From NCBI GenBank assembly GCA_949317995.1, contig OX439045.1, positions 3,062,174 through 3,126,173 on the forward strand: a DNA stretch of 64,000 bases, given 5' to 3'. This DNA is from Acholoe squamosa. Lineage: Eukaryota > Annelida > Polychaeta > Phyllodocida > Polynoidae. Under the pieces are notes generated by a model that did no database searches, was not told the DNA's origin, and saw only the letters and a list, made by a program, of their open reading frames with translations. How positions within the stretch are numbered: the first letter of the stretch is position 1; every line of letters starts with the position of its first letter. Shown piece by piece: positions 1 through 10,439 of this stretch. Both the position numbers and the translations under genes were made by a program.

Positions 1-56
1 TCAGCCAAGTAAATACCCCATTTTGACCATGCTTGATGTTAATGAAATCTCTTTAG

Positions 57-162
57 GTCCGGGAGGTGACTGGTGCCAGCAGCCTGACAGCCAACCCAAC
101 CATAGCCGAGAAGAACGCTCAGGTGGAGCGCAAAGTGGCCATTACCTTCTTCTTGGTTTTCT
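57..162 (+). CDS. Opsin, penultimate exon (third intracellular loop and start of TM6)
   Basis: This internal exon follows an AG acceptor at 55-56 and ends before a GTAAGT donor at 163. It is 106 bp, starting in phase 0 and ending in phase 1. The translation starts VREVTGASS and runs through a charged loop (AEKNAQVERKVA) into the hydrophobic start of TM6 (ITFFLVF), which is the layout of the third cytoplasmic loop and TM6 of a class A GPCR. It joins in phase with the exon at 705, which carries the retinal-binding lysine. Upstream exons lie outside the window. The family is clear from the two exons together, but the opsin subtype is not assigned. Confidence 0.85.
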
Positions 163-704
163 GTAAGTATATTCATTCTATGACATTTGGAGGGCTATTT
201 GGATATTAGGGAGGGCACTTCTAAGTCTTTCTAGCCTGAATCCTTCTAGCATGGGTTCAGTTTCTGACCAAATTTACCCCATTGAGATTCTATTTCAGAG
301 GCGTAGGAAGCAAAGCTTGATTGGGGGGTGGGGCACGGGGGACCTTGCTTAATGTGTCGTGAATCAGCAGCTTAAGGGCGCCTACACTTGTATATTCCTA
401 CATCGAGAAAGTTGCTTTTTTTTTACATCTGGCTCTATCTGAAACCTAGTTCCCCATTTTCCTTATTCTACTACCACAATGGTCAAATCTGAGAGGTAAA
501 TTATGGGAAACTTTTGCATGGGTCTAGGCAAATATTGGGGAGCCTGGCCCTTTGCCCCCCCCTTTTTTTTACAACCCTGTATTATCACCATAATCACACT
601 CAGATGCATTTGTGTATTATAAGACAACAGTCTCATTGTGAAGAAGGTTCATATCCATTCTCTTACTAATTAAAACACCCCTCTTCTATGTTTGTTCACT
701 TTAG
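163..704 (+). other. Opsin intron
   Basis: GTAAGT donor at 163 and TTTAG acceptor ending at 704. The phase-1 junction completes a Phe codon inside TM6. No other feature was seen in it. Confidence 0.85.
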
Positions 705-1249
705 TCTGTTTCCTGGTGTCGTGGATGCCATACGCTGTGGTTTCCCTGATTGCCACTGCGGGGCACTCAGAGTCCATCAGTCCCCTTGTCGCCACCATCC
801 CAGCCATCTTTGCCAAGATGGCTGTTGTTTGGAACCCGTTCATATACGTGGCTACCAACCAAGTCATAAGGGAATGCTTTGTCCAACTTTACGCCCCCAG
901 CTCCAGCCAAGTTAATACAGGCGCGCCACCCTCCCGCGTCACAAATGGGGACCTGACGGTGGGTAACCTCCCTGGGGTTGCTCCCCAGAGTGTACAGGGT
1001 TTACAGAGTGGAGTAGCGCCCCAGGCTCCTAACTGTGCTGAGTTACAACATGCACTCCATGAGCTCAGCAGGAGCCAAGGGTATGGTACAAGTGGGTCTA
1101 ACATTGAGCAGATCCAGATGAACCAGGCGAGGGGCTCAGTGACCAGTATTGCGCCAAATGGTACTCCACAGGAGCAGCAGCCGATCACAAGTAGGATGAT
1201 GGGCAGGCAGGGCAGCTTTGGTACCAAGTTACCTACTATTACTAATTGA
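705..1249 (+). CDS. Opsin, last coding exon (TM6-TM7 and cytoplasmic tail)
   Basis: The exon supplies the rest of TM6 (FLVSWMPYAVVSL, with the W-x-P motif), a short extracellular loop, and TM7 with FAKMAVVWNPFIY. The lysine in FAK is the retinal Schiff-base residue of opsins, and NPFIY is the NPxxY activation motif. A cysteine just after TM7 (IRECF) could be palmitoylated. The tail of about 120 residues is rich in Ser, Gly and Gln and ends at TGA 1247-1249. The protein is therefore a light-sensing GPCR, acting in the membrane of a photoreceptive cell and coupled to a G protein. The TM7 wording resembles ciliary/encephalopsin-like and Go-type opsins more than rhabdomeric ones, but this is only an impression. 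No disablement was seen. Confidence 0.93.
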
Positions 1250-1261
1250 TACCTTAAGGAC

Positions 1262-1590
1262 CACTAATGCAGGAGTTAACCTTGCTCTGATGCTTTAATG
1301 AAGTGCTGGTGAGACTGCTAATCAGCACTCCATCGGTGCATCATGCCGACCCTCTGAGACTGTATCAATCCTGTAAGGTTGGAATGATGCATGGATAAAC
1401 TCGCTCACCAGGGCCGCAGACATCAATATGATTATGTCCACTGACTGTCATGATGCATTCATGTATCAATGCATCCAAGGCTGCATTGATCCATCATGCC
1501 ATTTCTATAAGGCGAGACGGCTCCCAAAGGGTCCGCATGATGCATTCATGCGTTATTGACACTTATGGGGTAACAGGCATGAGGCCAAAT
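1262..1590. repeat. Degenerate copy of foldback MITE family A
   Basis: Contains the family words GAAGTGCTGGTGAG, its diverged inverted partner near 1320-1345, GGTGCATCATGCC, and many ATGCATCATG-type words. The same words form the clean foldback at 5593-5790. Boundaries are approximate. Confidence 0.55.
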
Positions 1591-1738
1591 CTACATCGAT
1601 GATTACAGTATTTTTCATTAGTCTTTTAAGACATATTATTCCTTGAATCATATTCTTATGATAGGGAATCTATGAATGTCTTGTATCATTCAACATGTTT
1701 TCTGCTATACTCATCATGAAAATGTATTATATGTATGA

Positions 1739-2127
1739 TTAAATGGAAAACTAAACAGTCAATTTATATGTGAGATTGGATGTCAAACTAAACAGACAAT
1801 TTATATGTATGATTAAATGGGCAACTAAACAGTCAATTTATATGTACGATTGATTGGGATACTAAACAGTCAATTTGTATGTATGATTGATTGGGATACT
1901 AAACAGTCAATTTGTATGTATGATTGAATGGGAAACTAAACAGTCAATTTATATGTACGATTGATTGGGATACTAAACAGTCAATTTATATGTATGATTG
2001 AATGGGAAACTAAACAGTCAATTTATATGTATGATTGAATGGGCAATTAAAGAGTCAATTTATATGTATGATTGAATGGGCAACTAAACAGTCAATTTAT
2101 ATGTATGATTGAATGGGCAATTAAAGC
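1739..2127. repeat. 37-bp minisatellite, block 1
   Basis: About ten imperfect copies of a 37-bp unit that reads GGGAAACTAAACAGTCAATT followed by TATATGTATGATTGAAT. Copies differ mainly at GGGAAA/GGGCAA/GGGATA and TATATG/TGTATG. Confidence 0.9.
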
Positions 2128-2544
2128 TGGTATAAAACCTGATATAGCTTTGTCTGATATGTGTTTCATTTGGGTGCCATTTATTCTGGTAAGATGTGGT
2201 TCATTGTGTGCACATCATTGGACTCTAGTTTCAGCTGGTCTCTCCTCTTGGTGGGAAAGGAAATCATTTGGTTAATTAGTTCTGGTCACAGCCACCTTGG
2301 GGCAGCACTGAGTGGTCTGCTCTGCTGTCAGGCATCCAAATCAAAGGTACCACCACTATAGAGAATTCTGCTTTGTGGCTTTGTGGCTCCATCTGGAGCC
2401 ACTGTGCTGGTGCAATCAAGACTACTTGTTGACATGAATAAAATGCTGGAAGCATTTTATTTTGACACATGTATATGCTTGAATTTAGAATGGTGAGAAT
2501 GCACTGAATAGATCTGGATTTTGCCAGGACACTTTCACAACTAT
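2128..2544. other. Unique segment splitting the minisatellite
   Basis: About 420 bp of non-repeated sequence between the two minisatellite blocks. Short open frames are present on both strands, but none shows a recognisable motif or splice context. The minisatellite resumes immediately after it, so it may be an insertion. Confidence 0.4.
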
Positions 2545-2760
2545 GAGTGAATGGGAAACTAAACAATCAATTTATATGTATGATTGAATGGGAAACTAAA
2601 CAGTCAATTTATATGTATGATTGAATGGGAAACTAAACAGTCAATTTATATGTATGATTGAAAGGGAAACTAAACAGTCAATTTATATGTATGATTGAAT
2701 GGGCAACTAAACAGTCAATTTATATGTATGGTTGAATGGGCAAGTAAACAGTCAATTGTG
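2545..2760. repeat. 37-bp minisatellite, block 2
   Basis: About six more copies of the unit described at 1739-2127, more uniform than the first block. Confidence 0.88.
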
Positions 2761-2889
2761 ATCATAAACATCTGGTGGTATCTGTGGTTCTCTTAAGTGT
2801 AAACCTTGTTGTGCCCATTGAAGCCTTATACAAATGTCATCTTAGTTATTATTACTTATGGATTTGTGAACTTGTGTCATTAATACAGC

Positions 2890-3175
2890 TTGAAAGGTAT
2901 GACTTGAGTCAACTCATTCATCAATGGATTATGCCCATTGGTCATTGTGATGTATTAATGCAGCCCTCGCGAGTTAGTCACCAAATCTAATTAACATCTT
3001 TTTAATGAAGGTCTCTGAAACATTTTCTTCTACATAAAAAAAGGTCTATTACAACTGTCTTTTACACTAACTTGCCAGGGCTGCATTCATGTATCATGCT
3101 GACCCTACAGGGTTGATGCATGCACTCCTAGGGGTTAGTTCGGCATGATGCACCAATGAAGTGCTGGCACAAGAT
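2890..3175. repeat. Degenerate copy of foldback MITE family A
   Basis: Shares GCCCATTGGTCATTGTGATG, GGCATGATGCACCAATGAAG and TGCTGGCAC with the clean copy at 5593-5790. The internal part is diverged. Confidence 0.55.
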
Positions 3176-4161
3176 TCACTATTAGAATGTGGTTGTTATA
3201 TTGGCCTGCTCGTGAAGATGTTCCGCGCGGATCACCAATGGGCGCATTTCTCAAATTGACCAGCGCAATTTACAAATTTACAAATTGCGCAGGATCGGCG
3301 CCGCGCAAAGCTCCAATCTTGCGCAAAGCAGCAATATCAGCCATTCGGCGAGTAGGTCTTGGACTTCAACTCCTTTTTAAAACTCTAAGCAGGAAAACTT
3401 GACAAACCATAGACCAGTGGTTGAATAACATATAGGGGTATCTTTAAAAAATATTAGACAAATGAATTCTATTAATGTGGTAGAAACTTTATGAAAATCT
3501 CGCCCATTTGTACCTGGCCAAAGCAGAATTGGCGATATGCGCAGATTGGCGAACTGCGCCTAACAAAGACAAGGACGAAGATGATATATAGTTATCTGGC
3601 TGTGAATACAAGTGAGGGTTAGGTGGAACTATGTTATGTCACACTACTTGGCACAATGCTGCCAGCTAGTCTGAGTTAGGCCAACCAACACTGACTTGTA
3701 AAAGGTCAATCTTGAAGTGAGACACATTCTAGAAAATACCTCTCTCATGTTTGGTGGGGAATATATGCACAATACCTGTCTATAACTACAGCACCCAGTG
3801 GGCAGAACTATTTTATCCCAAATTCCCTGTAAGCCAGCGATGACCTTAGGGGGTGAGGTGGGGCCAGGTTGGTGTTATCAAAACCTTATAATTGGCCACC
3901 TTTTCTCTCATTTCTTTCTAATTGTTATATTACTGTGGATGTATACATGTCTATTGGGAGTCATGAATAAAGAACCAACTTTTGTAAAAATAAAAAAAAA
4001 AAGAAGTCAGTATTTACGTTTACTTTTTTTACAGTTCCATGAAAGAGTGTGTTTCTAACAAAAGCAAAGAAAAAAAATGAGTGGGAGTGGGGTGGGTGGA
4101 CTGAGGACTTGGATGACTGGCCCAGCAATAGCCACCTGCTGGTGGCACATAAGCTAAAGAA
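3176..4161. other. No gene recognised
   Basis: Contains a short hairpin near 3263-3292 (GCGCAATTT/AAATTGCGC arms) and AT-rich unique sequence. No open frame with a family motif was found. Confidence 0.4.
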
Positions 4162-4345
4162 CTAAGTGAGTGAGTGAGTAATAGATGTTTAATGCCATTT
4201 CGACAGCTAAGGTAATATTCATGGCAAGAACTACATTACACAATTTAACAGAGGAATGTGTCAGTGCCCACGCATATGTGCACACATCCTTAGGGGATAG
4301 GAAAGAGGAGATATAGACCCTTTTAAGTGGGCTAGGGAAGCCCAA
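4162..4345 (+). repeat. Repeat family C, copy 1 (inverted partner at 6890-7075)
   Basis: Starts with GTGAGTGAGTAATAGATG and ends near GGGCTAGGGAAGCCC. The sequence reappears, reverse-complemented and mildly diverged, at 6890-7075. The two could be terminal repeats of a 2.9-kb element or two independent MITE copies. Confidence 0.75.
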
Positions 4346-4549
4346 AGAACTAAGTAGGTATCCACATTGAAAAGCCCCACTCTGCTGCACCATTTAACTT
4401 GTACTCAGCACATTAGAGTTAAAAGCCGCCTGGCTTGTGTGTGTTGCACAAACAGTTTCCTGACTATGTGACTCTCCTTTTAGTGCTTAAGATTTGTTTT
4501 GAGTAGCTTGTTTCCCCTATGTGCAACATCCTATCGCACTAGTCTAGTT

Positions 4550-4990
4550 ATCATGTGCTATTACACGACTTTTGTGATTTTGGGTTCTTTTTGTGGATAT
4601 ATCCATTCTGATACCTGTCGATATTGCACACCATGATGCATGCATCATGACCTTTGTAAGGTGTGCTGTTATCCATGGATAACAGGCACCAAGTGCTGTT
4701 ATCCATGAATATTAGCACACCTTACATGTCATATGTCACATGTTAAAACCTACTTTAATTCTATTGCCAAGGGTAGGGGTTGATCCCAAATCCAACTCCC
4801 TATGCAAACTGTCAAACCTTGTGTGTACACACACTATGGCAGGCTTCGAGTCCTTTTCAAATTGAGTTTATTGACATTCTATTAATTATCTATTGAATAA
4901 TCGCCCCCTCATTGCATGTTATTGTTTGATATCAGTCATGCGTCATGACATATCCATTAATTTCTTGTTCAATATTGCACGACAGGAGGC
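4550..4990. repeat. Repeat family B, internally deleted copy
   Basis: Matches 9075-9830 over long stretches: GTGATTTTGGGT, GATACCTGTCGATATTGCAC, CATGATGCATGCATCATGAC, AAATCCAACTCCCTATGC, and TGTACACACACTATGGCAGG followed by TTCGAGTCC. Relative to the longer copy it lacks about 220 bp holding the second tRNA-like head. Confidence 0.75.
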
Positions 4991-5119
4991 CTGAAATGTC
5001 TACTCGTCTGGGTATATCACAATGATTAAAAGGTTATAATGTTAATCCGAGTAAGTAATAGGTGTAATTAACACAATCAACAAGTCATTTATAAGATAGA
5101 TCTATAAGGACACAAAGGG

Positions 5120-5592
5120 GCCATCCATAAATGACACCATTACTTTTGGTTTGGCCTTTCCAAGATGGTAAAATGTCTTTGAGTGTAGCCCAAAACTGCT
5201 TCTAGTCCTTTTTATTGACTTCAGTGATGTTTGTATAATAATCAACCTTAGCCTTGTCAATTTCGTTATTAACTGTATTACGTAGAATTCTGGCTACATG
5301 TCAATCAATAATATTAGTCGAAGTTCTGGCTTGTAGTGAAGCAGTATTCTTATCATTAATCCTTTCTAGCAGATTATTTGATAACCATGGGGCGGGCTTG
5401 TCAAGAATCTTAAATACCATTGCATGTGAAGCATCCTCTTTAACAACATGTTAACATAAACCTCCAAACACTCACCAGGATTTTAACAGTCGTTAAAATT
5501 TGTCCAATAACAGTTTTCCACATTGTCCAAAAATTTATTCAAATTAAAGGTTCTACATGACCTACTGCAGAAAGATCTATAACCATGATTAA
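5120..5592 (-). pseudogene. LINE relic: endonuclease-RT linker region
   Basis: Read on the minus strand, this stretch gives the region that links endonuclease and reverse transcriptase in non-LTR retrotransposons. Recognisable parts are PAPWLSNNLLERINDKN, then ARILRNTVNNEIDKAKVDYY, then WATLKDILPSW. At least two in-frame stops interrupt it (near 5300 and 5196). Upstream on the same strand, 5430-5590 reads as RTFNLNKFLDNVENCYWTNF-like sequence. It belongs with the endonuclease relic at 5791-6262, from which it is separated by a foldback MITE. The clade is not assigned, although Jockey- or CR1-like elements have this layout. Confidence 0.72.
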
Positions 5593-5790
5593 CCTGTTAA
5601 CAGTCGCTGATGCATTAATGCATCATGCCTATTGGTCGTCATGATGCACCTCCCCGGAGGGTTGGCATGATGCACCAATGAAGTGCTGGTGAGTAGTCTC
5701 ACCAGCACTTCATTGGTGCATCATGACGACCAATGGGCATGATGCATTGATGCATCAGCGGCCTTTAAAGGGTTAACCCTTTCAATCATT
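5593..5790. mobile_element. Foldback MITE, family A (best copy)
   Basis: The centre is a perfect inverted repeat: 28-bp arms at 5666-5693 and 5698-5725 around the 4-nt loop TAGT. The outer arms (about 5605-5650 and 5716-5762) are also complementary with few mismatches, and the symmetry decays toward GTTAAC-like ends. It sits inside a LINE relic, so it inserted after the LINE. Other copies lie near 1262, 2890 and 46,810. Confidence 0.8.
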
Positions 5791-6262
5791 TTTACAATGT
5801 GAACAGGGAGATGATCGCTAGCATGAATATTAAGCGGACCCGAGCACAAAATATCATCAATATTGGTGAATATTAGATCAATACAGGTATTTGTGTCAGA
5901 TGTTGTCGTTATAGAATTTATCAATATCAGCAATCTGTAGAAATAAAGCCTTAATTGTGTCACAGAAATTAGCAAGAGAACCACAGAAAAAAACATTGGA
6001 TCTACATGAGCACACAGTGCCCCACCCCTGTAGATGCTAATTCTATCTTGTCTAAATATATTATAACTTGGAAAACTATACAATCCATCAGTGTCTATGC
6101 TATTTAACCACGTCTCAGAAAAAAGTACAATATCTATAGATTTATTATCTAACTCTCAACAAAGTGTGGAGAATTTATTTCTTGTTGCATTAAGGTGCAC
6201 AATAGAAAATCCTTTATCAAATTTTATATCATCTTTAGCCATTATCAAAGTGCTGGATGTTG
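5791..6262 (-). pseudogene. LINE relic: AP-endonuclease domain
   Basis: The minus strand encodes a typical non-LTR retrotransposon endonuclease. It has an N-terminal FSIVHLNATRNKF stretch, then DIVLFSETWLNSIDTDGLYS, a YNIFRQDR and GGALCAHV segment, and finally CIDLIFTNID with SDHLPVHI. The SETWL motif with its catalytic Glu and the SDH motif are the conserved active-site blocks of the family. A stop interrupts the early part near 6170. The frame runs toward lower coordinates into the foldback MITE and resumes as the linker relic at 5120-5592. It is dead, and no reverse transcriptase domain was found nearby. Confidence 0.8.
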
Positions 6263-6574
6263 CGGATACATAGCCAGATCATTCTATAACACCAACACAT
6301 CTCAGCATGTACCCCAGGTGTGTTATATAGAGACTGTATTTTATTTTATGTGAATAACTTCTTCCCATAGAGATAGCATTGCGGAGCCGATCGCCACACC
6401 CCCAGTGGTGTAACGTGTCTCGATCCACCACAGCGGCTGATCCACTACTGCAGCCTCGTTCTGGGTGCATGTAAACATTCAAAATGGCGGACCGGCGCTT
6501 TTACGGGGAACTACGGTACCGGATTTTGATAATTTTTCCTTATTTAAACATCTAAAAACATAAAATAAATATAG

Positions 6575-6720
6575 AACTAAACTCCCCTGGTGTCCTCGGT
6601 GGCTGATCCACCCCTCGGGGGGGGTCTCCCCCTCGGGCTAACGCCCCCTCGTGGTGGATCGGCCACCTCGTACACCACGGTCATTTAGTTCTATCTATAT
6701 ACCACGCATACAGAGGTCAC
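6575..6720. mobile_element. Foldback MITE, family D
   Basis: The ends ATAGAACTAAA and TTTAGTTCTAT are inverted. Inner arms GGTGGCTGATCCACC and GGTGGATCGGCCACC face each other around a G/C-rich core (CCCTCGGGGGGGG, CCCCCTCGGGC). Related copies are at 36,290-36,375 and 38,815-38,945. Confidence 0.7.
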
Positions 6721-6889
6721 ATACACCGGTATAAAGAGAATAGTTTGACAAGTCTCCATAGTCAGTACAGTAATTCACCCCCTCAACATACACATTCAAA
6801 CAATAGTTCATGTGATATATCAATACCCTAATAAAAACCCAATACCCCCACATAGGAATATGACTCTTATGGTCTACAATAGGGTGGGC

Positions 6890-7075
6890 TTCCCTAGCCC
6901 ACTTAAAAGGGTCTATATCTCATCTTTCCTATCCCCTCAGGAAGTGTGTGGTGCACATATGCACGGGCATCGACACATTCCTCTGTGAAATTGTGTAATG
7001 TAGTTCTTGCCATGAATATGACCTTAGCTGTCAAAATGGCGTTAAACATCTATTACTCACTCTTACTCTACAATA
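6890..7075 (-). repeat. Repeat family C, copy 2 (inverted)
   Basis: Reverse complement of 4162-4345: GGGCTTCCCTAGCCCACTTA, TCTTTCCTATCCCCTCAGGA, GTAGTTCTTGCCATGAATAT and ATCTATTACTCACTC are all shared with it. Confidence 0.75.
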
Positions 7076-7550
7076 GGGTATTAAACAGATAGAGCCTGCT
7101 GCAAGGAATTCCCCGCCCAACACCACACTTAATGTATTATAACATAATGAGGTACAGAATAACCAAGTACACAAATTGGAAAAAAAAACTGTTTAGTTTT
7201 ATAATGTTACATAATAGTCTAGTGGATTATAAAAAATAGTGATTCATAATAATAATATTGAGCCATATACCCAATTTCGGCTTGGTGGTGTTGAAGAAAA
7301 AACCCGTTAATTTAACGTTTTTTTCTTGTGCCAGCATATTGCACCAGGTGGCAGCATAACCCAAAGACTGTAGTAGGATGCTCATTCTATATCAAACCTG
7401 TCTAAATTATCTCAAAATTTATGACATTATGGGGGTTGTAATTTAAAGTATTAGTATTCAATTATGGAATAGGCTTAGGCATATCATACATGAAAATACA
7501 TCACCCATGTAAGTGTATAATGTTTGGTCATACACCTTATATATGTAGAC

Positions 7551-7556
<6 letters not shown>

Positions 7557-7621
<65 letters not shown>

Positions 7622-7622
7622 G

Positions 7623-7683
<61 letters not shown>

Positions 7684-7684
7684 G

Positions 7685-7748
<64 letters not shown>
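7557..7748. repeat. Compound microsatellite (AT)n(AC)n
   Basis: Three AT blocks separated by two AC blocks, each AC block with a single G interruption. The long Tyr/Ile and Val/Cys open frames across it are artefacts of the repeat. Confidence 0.95.
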
Positions 7749-7753
<5 letters not shown>

Positions 7754-9074
7754 CCTTATCCCATATGTACATCTATGGACTACTAGAGGAGTTAAGGGTG
7801 TGCATAAGGAAAGGATGAAGTGATGTTTCGGAATACAATAAAGTACTATACAACATGCTATACAATGATTGGGACATAAACTCTATGCCAGTCTAATTCA
7901 ACGTTAATTTAACATTCAATTAACATGAAATCAATGGTATATAGACCTTTCATCAGGAACAAAAAGATATCAAGTATAGGTTGATTTCTGGTTGAGCAAT
8001 TTGATGTTGATCTATGAACATTAAATTAACGTCAAATTAACCGTCAAATCAATGTTAAATTGATGGTTAAATCAATGTTTATTTTATTCCACGATTTTTA
8101 CTACAATCTACGTTAAATTAACGTCAGTTTGTCAGTTTGTTACCTGGGTACAATCAATGACATCTGACAGATAGACACAAGGGTCAAGTAGCTACTTAGA
8201 TCAAGCTAACCATCTATAGAAACAAACATGTTTCCTTGAGTCTGCTCTCTGACTCGAGCTGTCAGGAAGAAAGACATTCCATCTTTGGAGTATATGCATG
8301 GGATGAATAAACAGAGTATAACAACAACCCTTACATCACCCAAACACACCTCACAACTTTTCCATACACACTGATCACTTAAGAATCCTAATACTGTAGG
8401 TTTACTTTGAAAAAATCATCTGTCATTTGAGGCCTTTTTAATGATCTCAGCACTAATTATCCCCAATAAAGGTATGTGAGGAATCTAAATTCCGTAGCCT
8501 CTAGATCCTATCCAGATCTCAATAACAACAATTCCAACAATTTCAACAATATATCTCTGCCTAATCATGATTATGCTCCTTACCATCTAAACTCCTTTTT
8601 CCAACCTGCCACTACTATTATAAACTATACATTGCAATTTGTTCCTGAGATGAGACCATACTGCTGGACTATGGCAAGGCCAAGAAGTGAATAGATTAAT
8701 TTTGTAGTTTTCACATGATCTGACTATTATGTATACTAGACAAAAGAAATATGTATGTGTTGTAGATGTAGAAAGTATTCATCATTATCTTCACAGGAGA
8801 GCTATATGTGCACTTTGGTGTCAGTGAACTATGTCCTGGAGATTAGACTATGCATAGTTTATACCTATACTATGAATGTCGGCTTTGTCGCTATGCAAAA
8901 CTGCTATTGCTAGACTATCAAACAACCTAGCAACCTTTTACCACCTTTATTGATAGTCTGTGATGGGTGCAGGAGAGTTATATGCAACTTTCCATAAAGG
9001 GAAGACATTGTTGAATGGAAACCATGCAGATACACACATTTGGGCATAGTGCCAGGCTTAATTGCTATGCAAAG
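7749..9074. other. No gene recognised; AT-rich
   Basis: Between 7900 and 8140 there are several TTAAATTAACGT-like words in both orientations, suggesting an old MITE. An Asn-rich open frame at 8476-8694 has low-complexity composition and no family motif. Confidence 0.4.
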
Positions 9075-9297
9075 GTTATTAGGGCTTATTACATGACTTC
9101 GGTGATTTTGGGTGCTTTTTCTGGATATTCCCATGCACATACCTGTCGATATTGCACACCATGATGCATGCATCATGACTTTTGTAAGATGTGCGGTTAT
9201 CCATGTAAGGAGGCATGTTATCCATGGATAATATGCCTCCTTACATGGATAACATGCCTCCTTACATGTCATACATTACATATTAAAACCTACAAAA

Positions 9298-9385
9298 TTT
9301 TCATGGCCAGGGTAGGGGTCGAACCTGAAGTCTCCTGATCCCAAATCCAACTCCCTATGCAGTGCGCCACAGGGACTGACGAGAA
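9298..9385 (-). repeat. tRNA-like SINE head, minus strand
   Basis: On the minus strand TGGCGCACTGCATAGGG resembles a Pol III A box. About 35 bp later AGGTTCGACCCCTACC carries a good B box (GGTTCGACCCC). The surrounding arms do not form a complete cloverleaf, so it is a SINE head and not a working tRNA gene. Confidence 0.6.
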
Positions 9386-9494
9386 ATGCTTGGTTAGAAC
9401 CAGGTCTTGATATGATACAAAGCCGCTGCCATAACCTCGAAGACTGCGGAACGTGTTTAAACCAAACCAAGCCAAGCCGGGTGCCGAGGTGTGT

Positions 9495-9565
9495 GGCCTG
9501 GTGGTCTAGTGGTAAGCGCATTGCGCTCAGCTGGTAGAGGTAGGCGGGACGAGTCCTGGTCCGGG
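9495..9565 (+). repeat. tRNA-like SINE head, plus strand
   Basis: GGCCTGGTGGTCTAGTGGTA contains an A-box-like TGGTCTAGTGG. GGGACGAGTCC 45 bp downstream resembles a B box (9 of 11 positions). A further B-box-like TTCGAGTCC follows near 9619. Confidence 0.5.
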
Positions 9566-9694
9566 CATATATTTTTTTTCGCTGTGTGCCGATCGTGTAC
9601 ACACACTATGGCAGGCTTCGAGTCCTGGGGAGGGGGACCATTTTTTGTTTTCAACTTGAATTTATTGATTATCTATTGATATTGTGCAATAAAA

Positions 9695-9818
9695 TAAGTA
9701 GTCAATGGATAATTCATGACTTGTGTGTGTTAGCAAAGGATAATTACACTCGGGCTGCACCATCGTGTAATTATCCTTTGCTAAGACACACGTGTCATGA
9801 ATTATCCATTGATTACTT
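9695..9818. repeat. Long near-perfect hairpin
   Basis: Arms of about 55 bp (9695-9749 and 9765-9818) surround a 15-nt loop starting TCGGGCTGC. The inner 19 bp (TAGCAAAGGATAATTACAC and its partner) pair almost perfectly. A few mismatches lie in the middle of the arms. Confidence 0.85.
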
Positions 9819-9830
9819 GTTCATTAATGA

Positions 9831-10439
9831 AAAGGTTGTTTCTTCTTTCCAACAAGACCAAAAGCTTCAAGATCCACTCAGGGTTAGCTAGTATTTGAGC
9901 ATAGGGATTGAGCATATCCCTTGAATAACAATTACCAAAATTGACCTAAAGGGGTCTGACCCTGCACATGGATAATGAGCAAAAACCAGTAGTGCATCCA
10001 AAGATAATCAATGTTAACTTGAATCTTATTCAGAAGACCCTAAGGAACAAAAAAAGTACATGTTTCACTGAGTGGTGTGAGGAGGGTGCATGGTGGGCTA
10101 TCTCAGCCCACGGACTAATACATTACAATGAAATAGGCAGTATCAAATCAATCATAGCCACACATAGGTGGTAAATTGATAGATAAGATGTGGTAAGTTG
10201 TGTTCCTAGGGACAAACTAATTAAATCAAACAATGGTCTTGCCTTTTAAACCCCTAGAAGTACCCCATGTGCGTTAGACACTCACTGTGACACGGTAAGT
10301 TCAGTAATTCCATTATACAACACTGTTAATGAGGTGTGATAAATAGACACTTAATGAAATCGGTAGCGTCGGTACGCACATAGACAAAAGGTTAAAAGGT
10401 TCATCAATGATAACACTGGTAACATACCAACACCGCTAC
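9831..10439. other. No gene recognised
   Basis: AT-rich unique sequence. A 68-codon open frame at 9968-10174 has no recognisable motif and no splice context. Confidence 0.35.

Larger units (their letters stand above)
9075..9830. mobile_element. Repeat family B, long copy with tRNA-like heads
   Basis: Shares its left and right parts with 4550-4990. It contains a 46-bp near-palindrome at 9202-9247 (one mismatch between arms), a tRNA-like segment on the minus strand, another on the plus strand, a second B-box-like word, and a long hairpin at the right end. It is best read as a composite SINE or SINE-carrying MITE. Neither end is defined by a target duplication that I could see. Confidence 0.6.

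Noticed and set aside
1739-2760. CRISPR-like regular repeats
   Set aside because: Units are contiguous, without unique spacers, and the genome is eukaryotic; it is a minisatellite.
7458-7786. Long open frames of Tyr/Ile and Cys/Val repeats on both strands
   Set aside because: They are translations of the AT/AC microsatellite.
8476-8694. Asn-rich open frame as a gene
   Set aside because: Low complexity, no splice sites or conserved motif.
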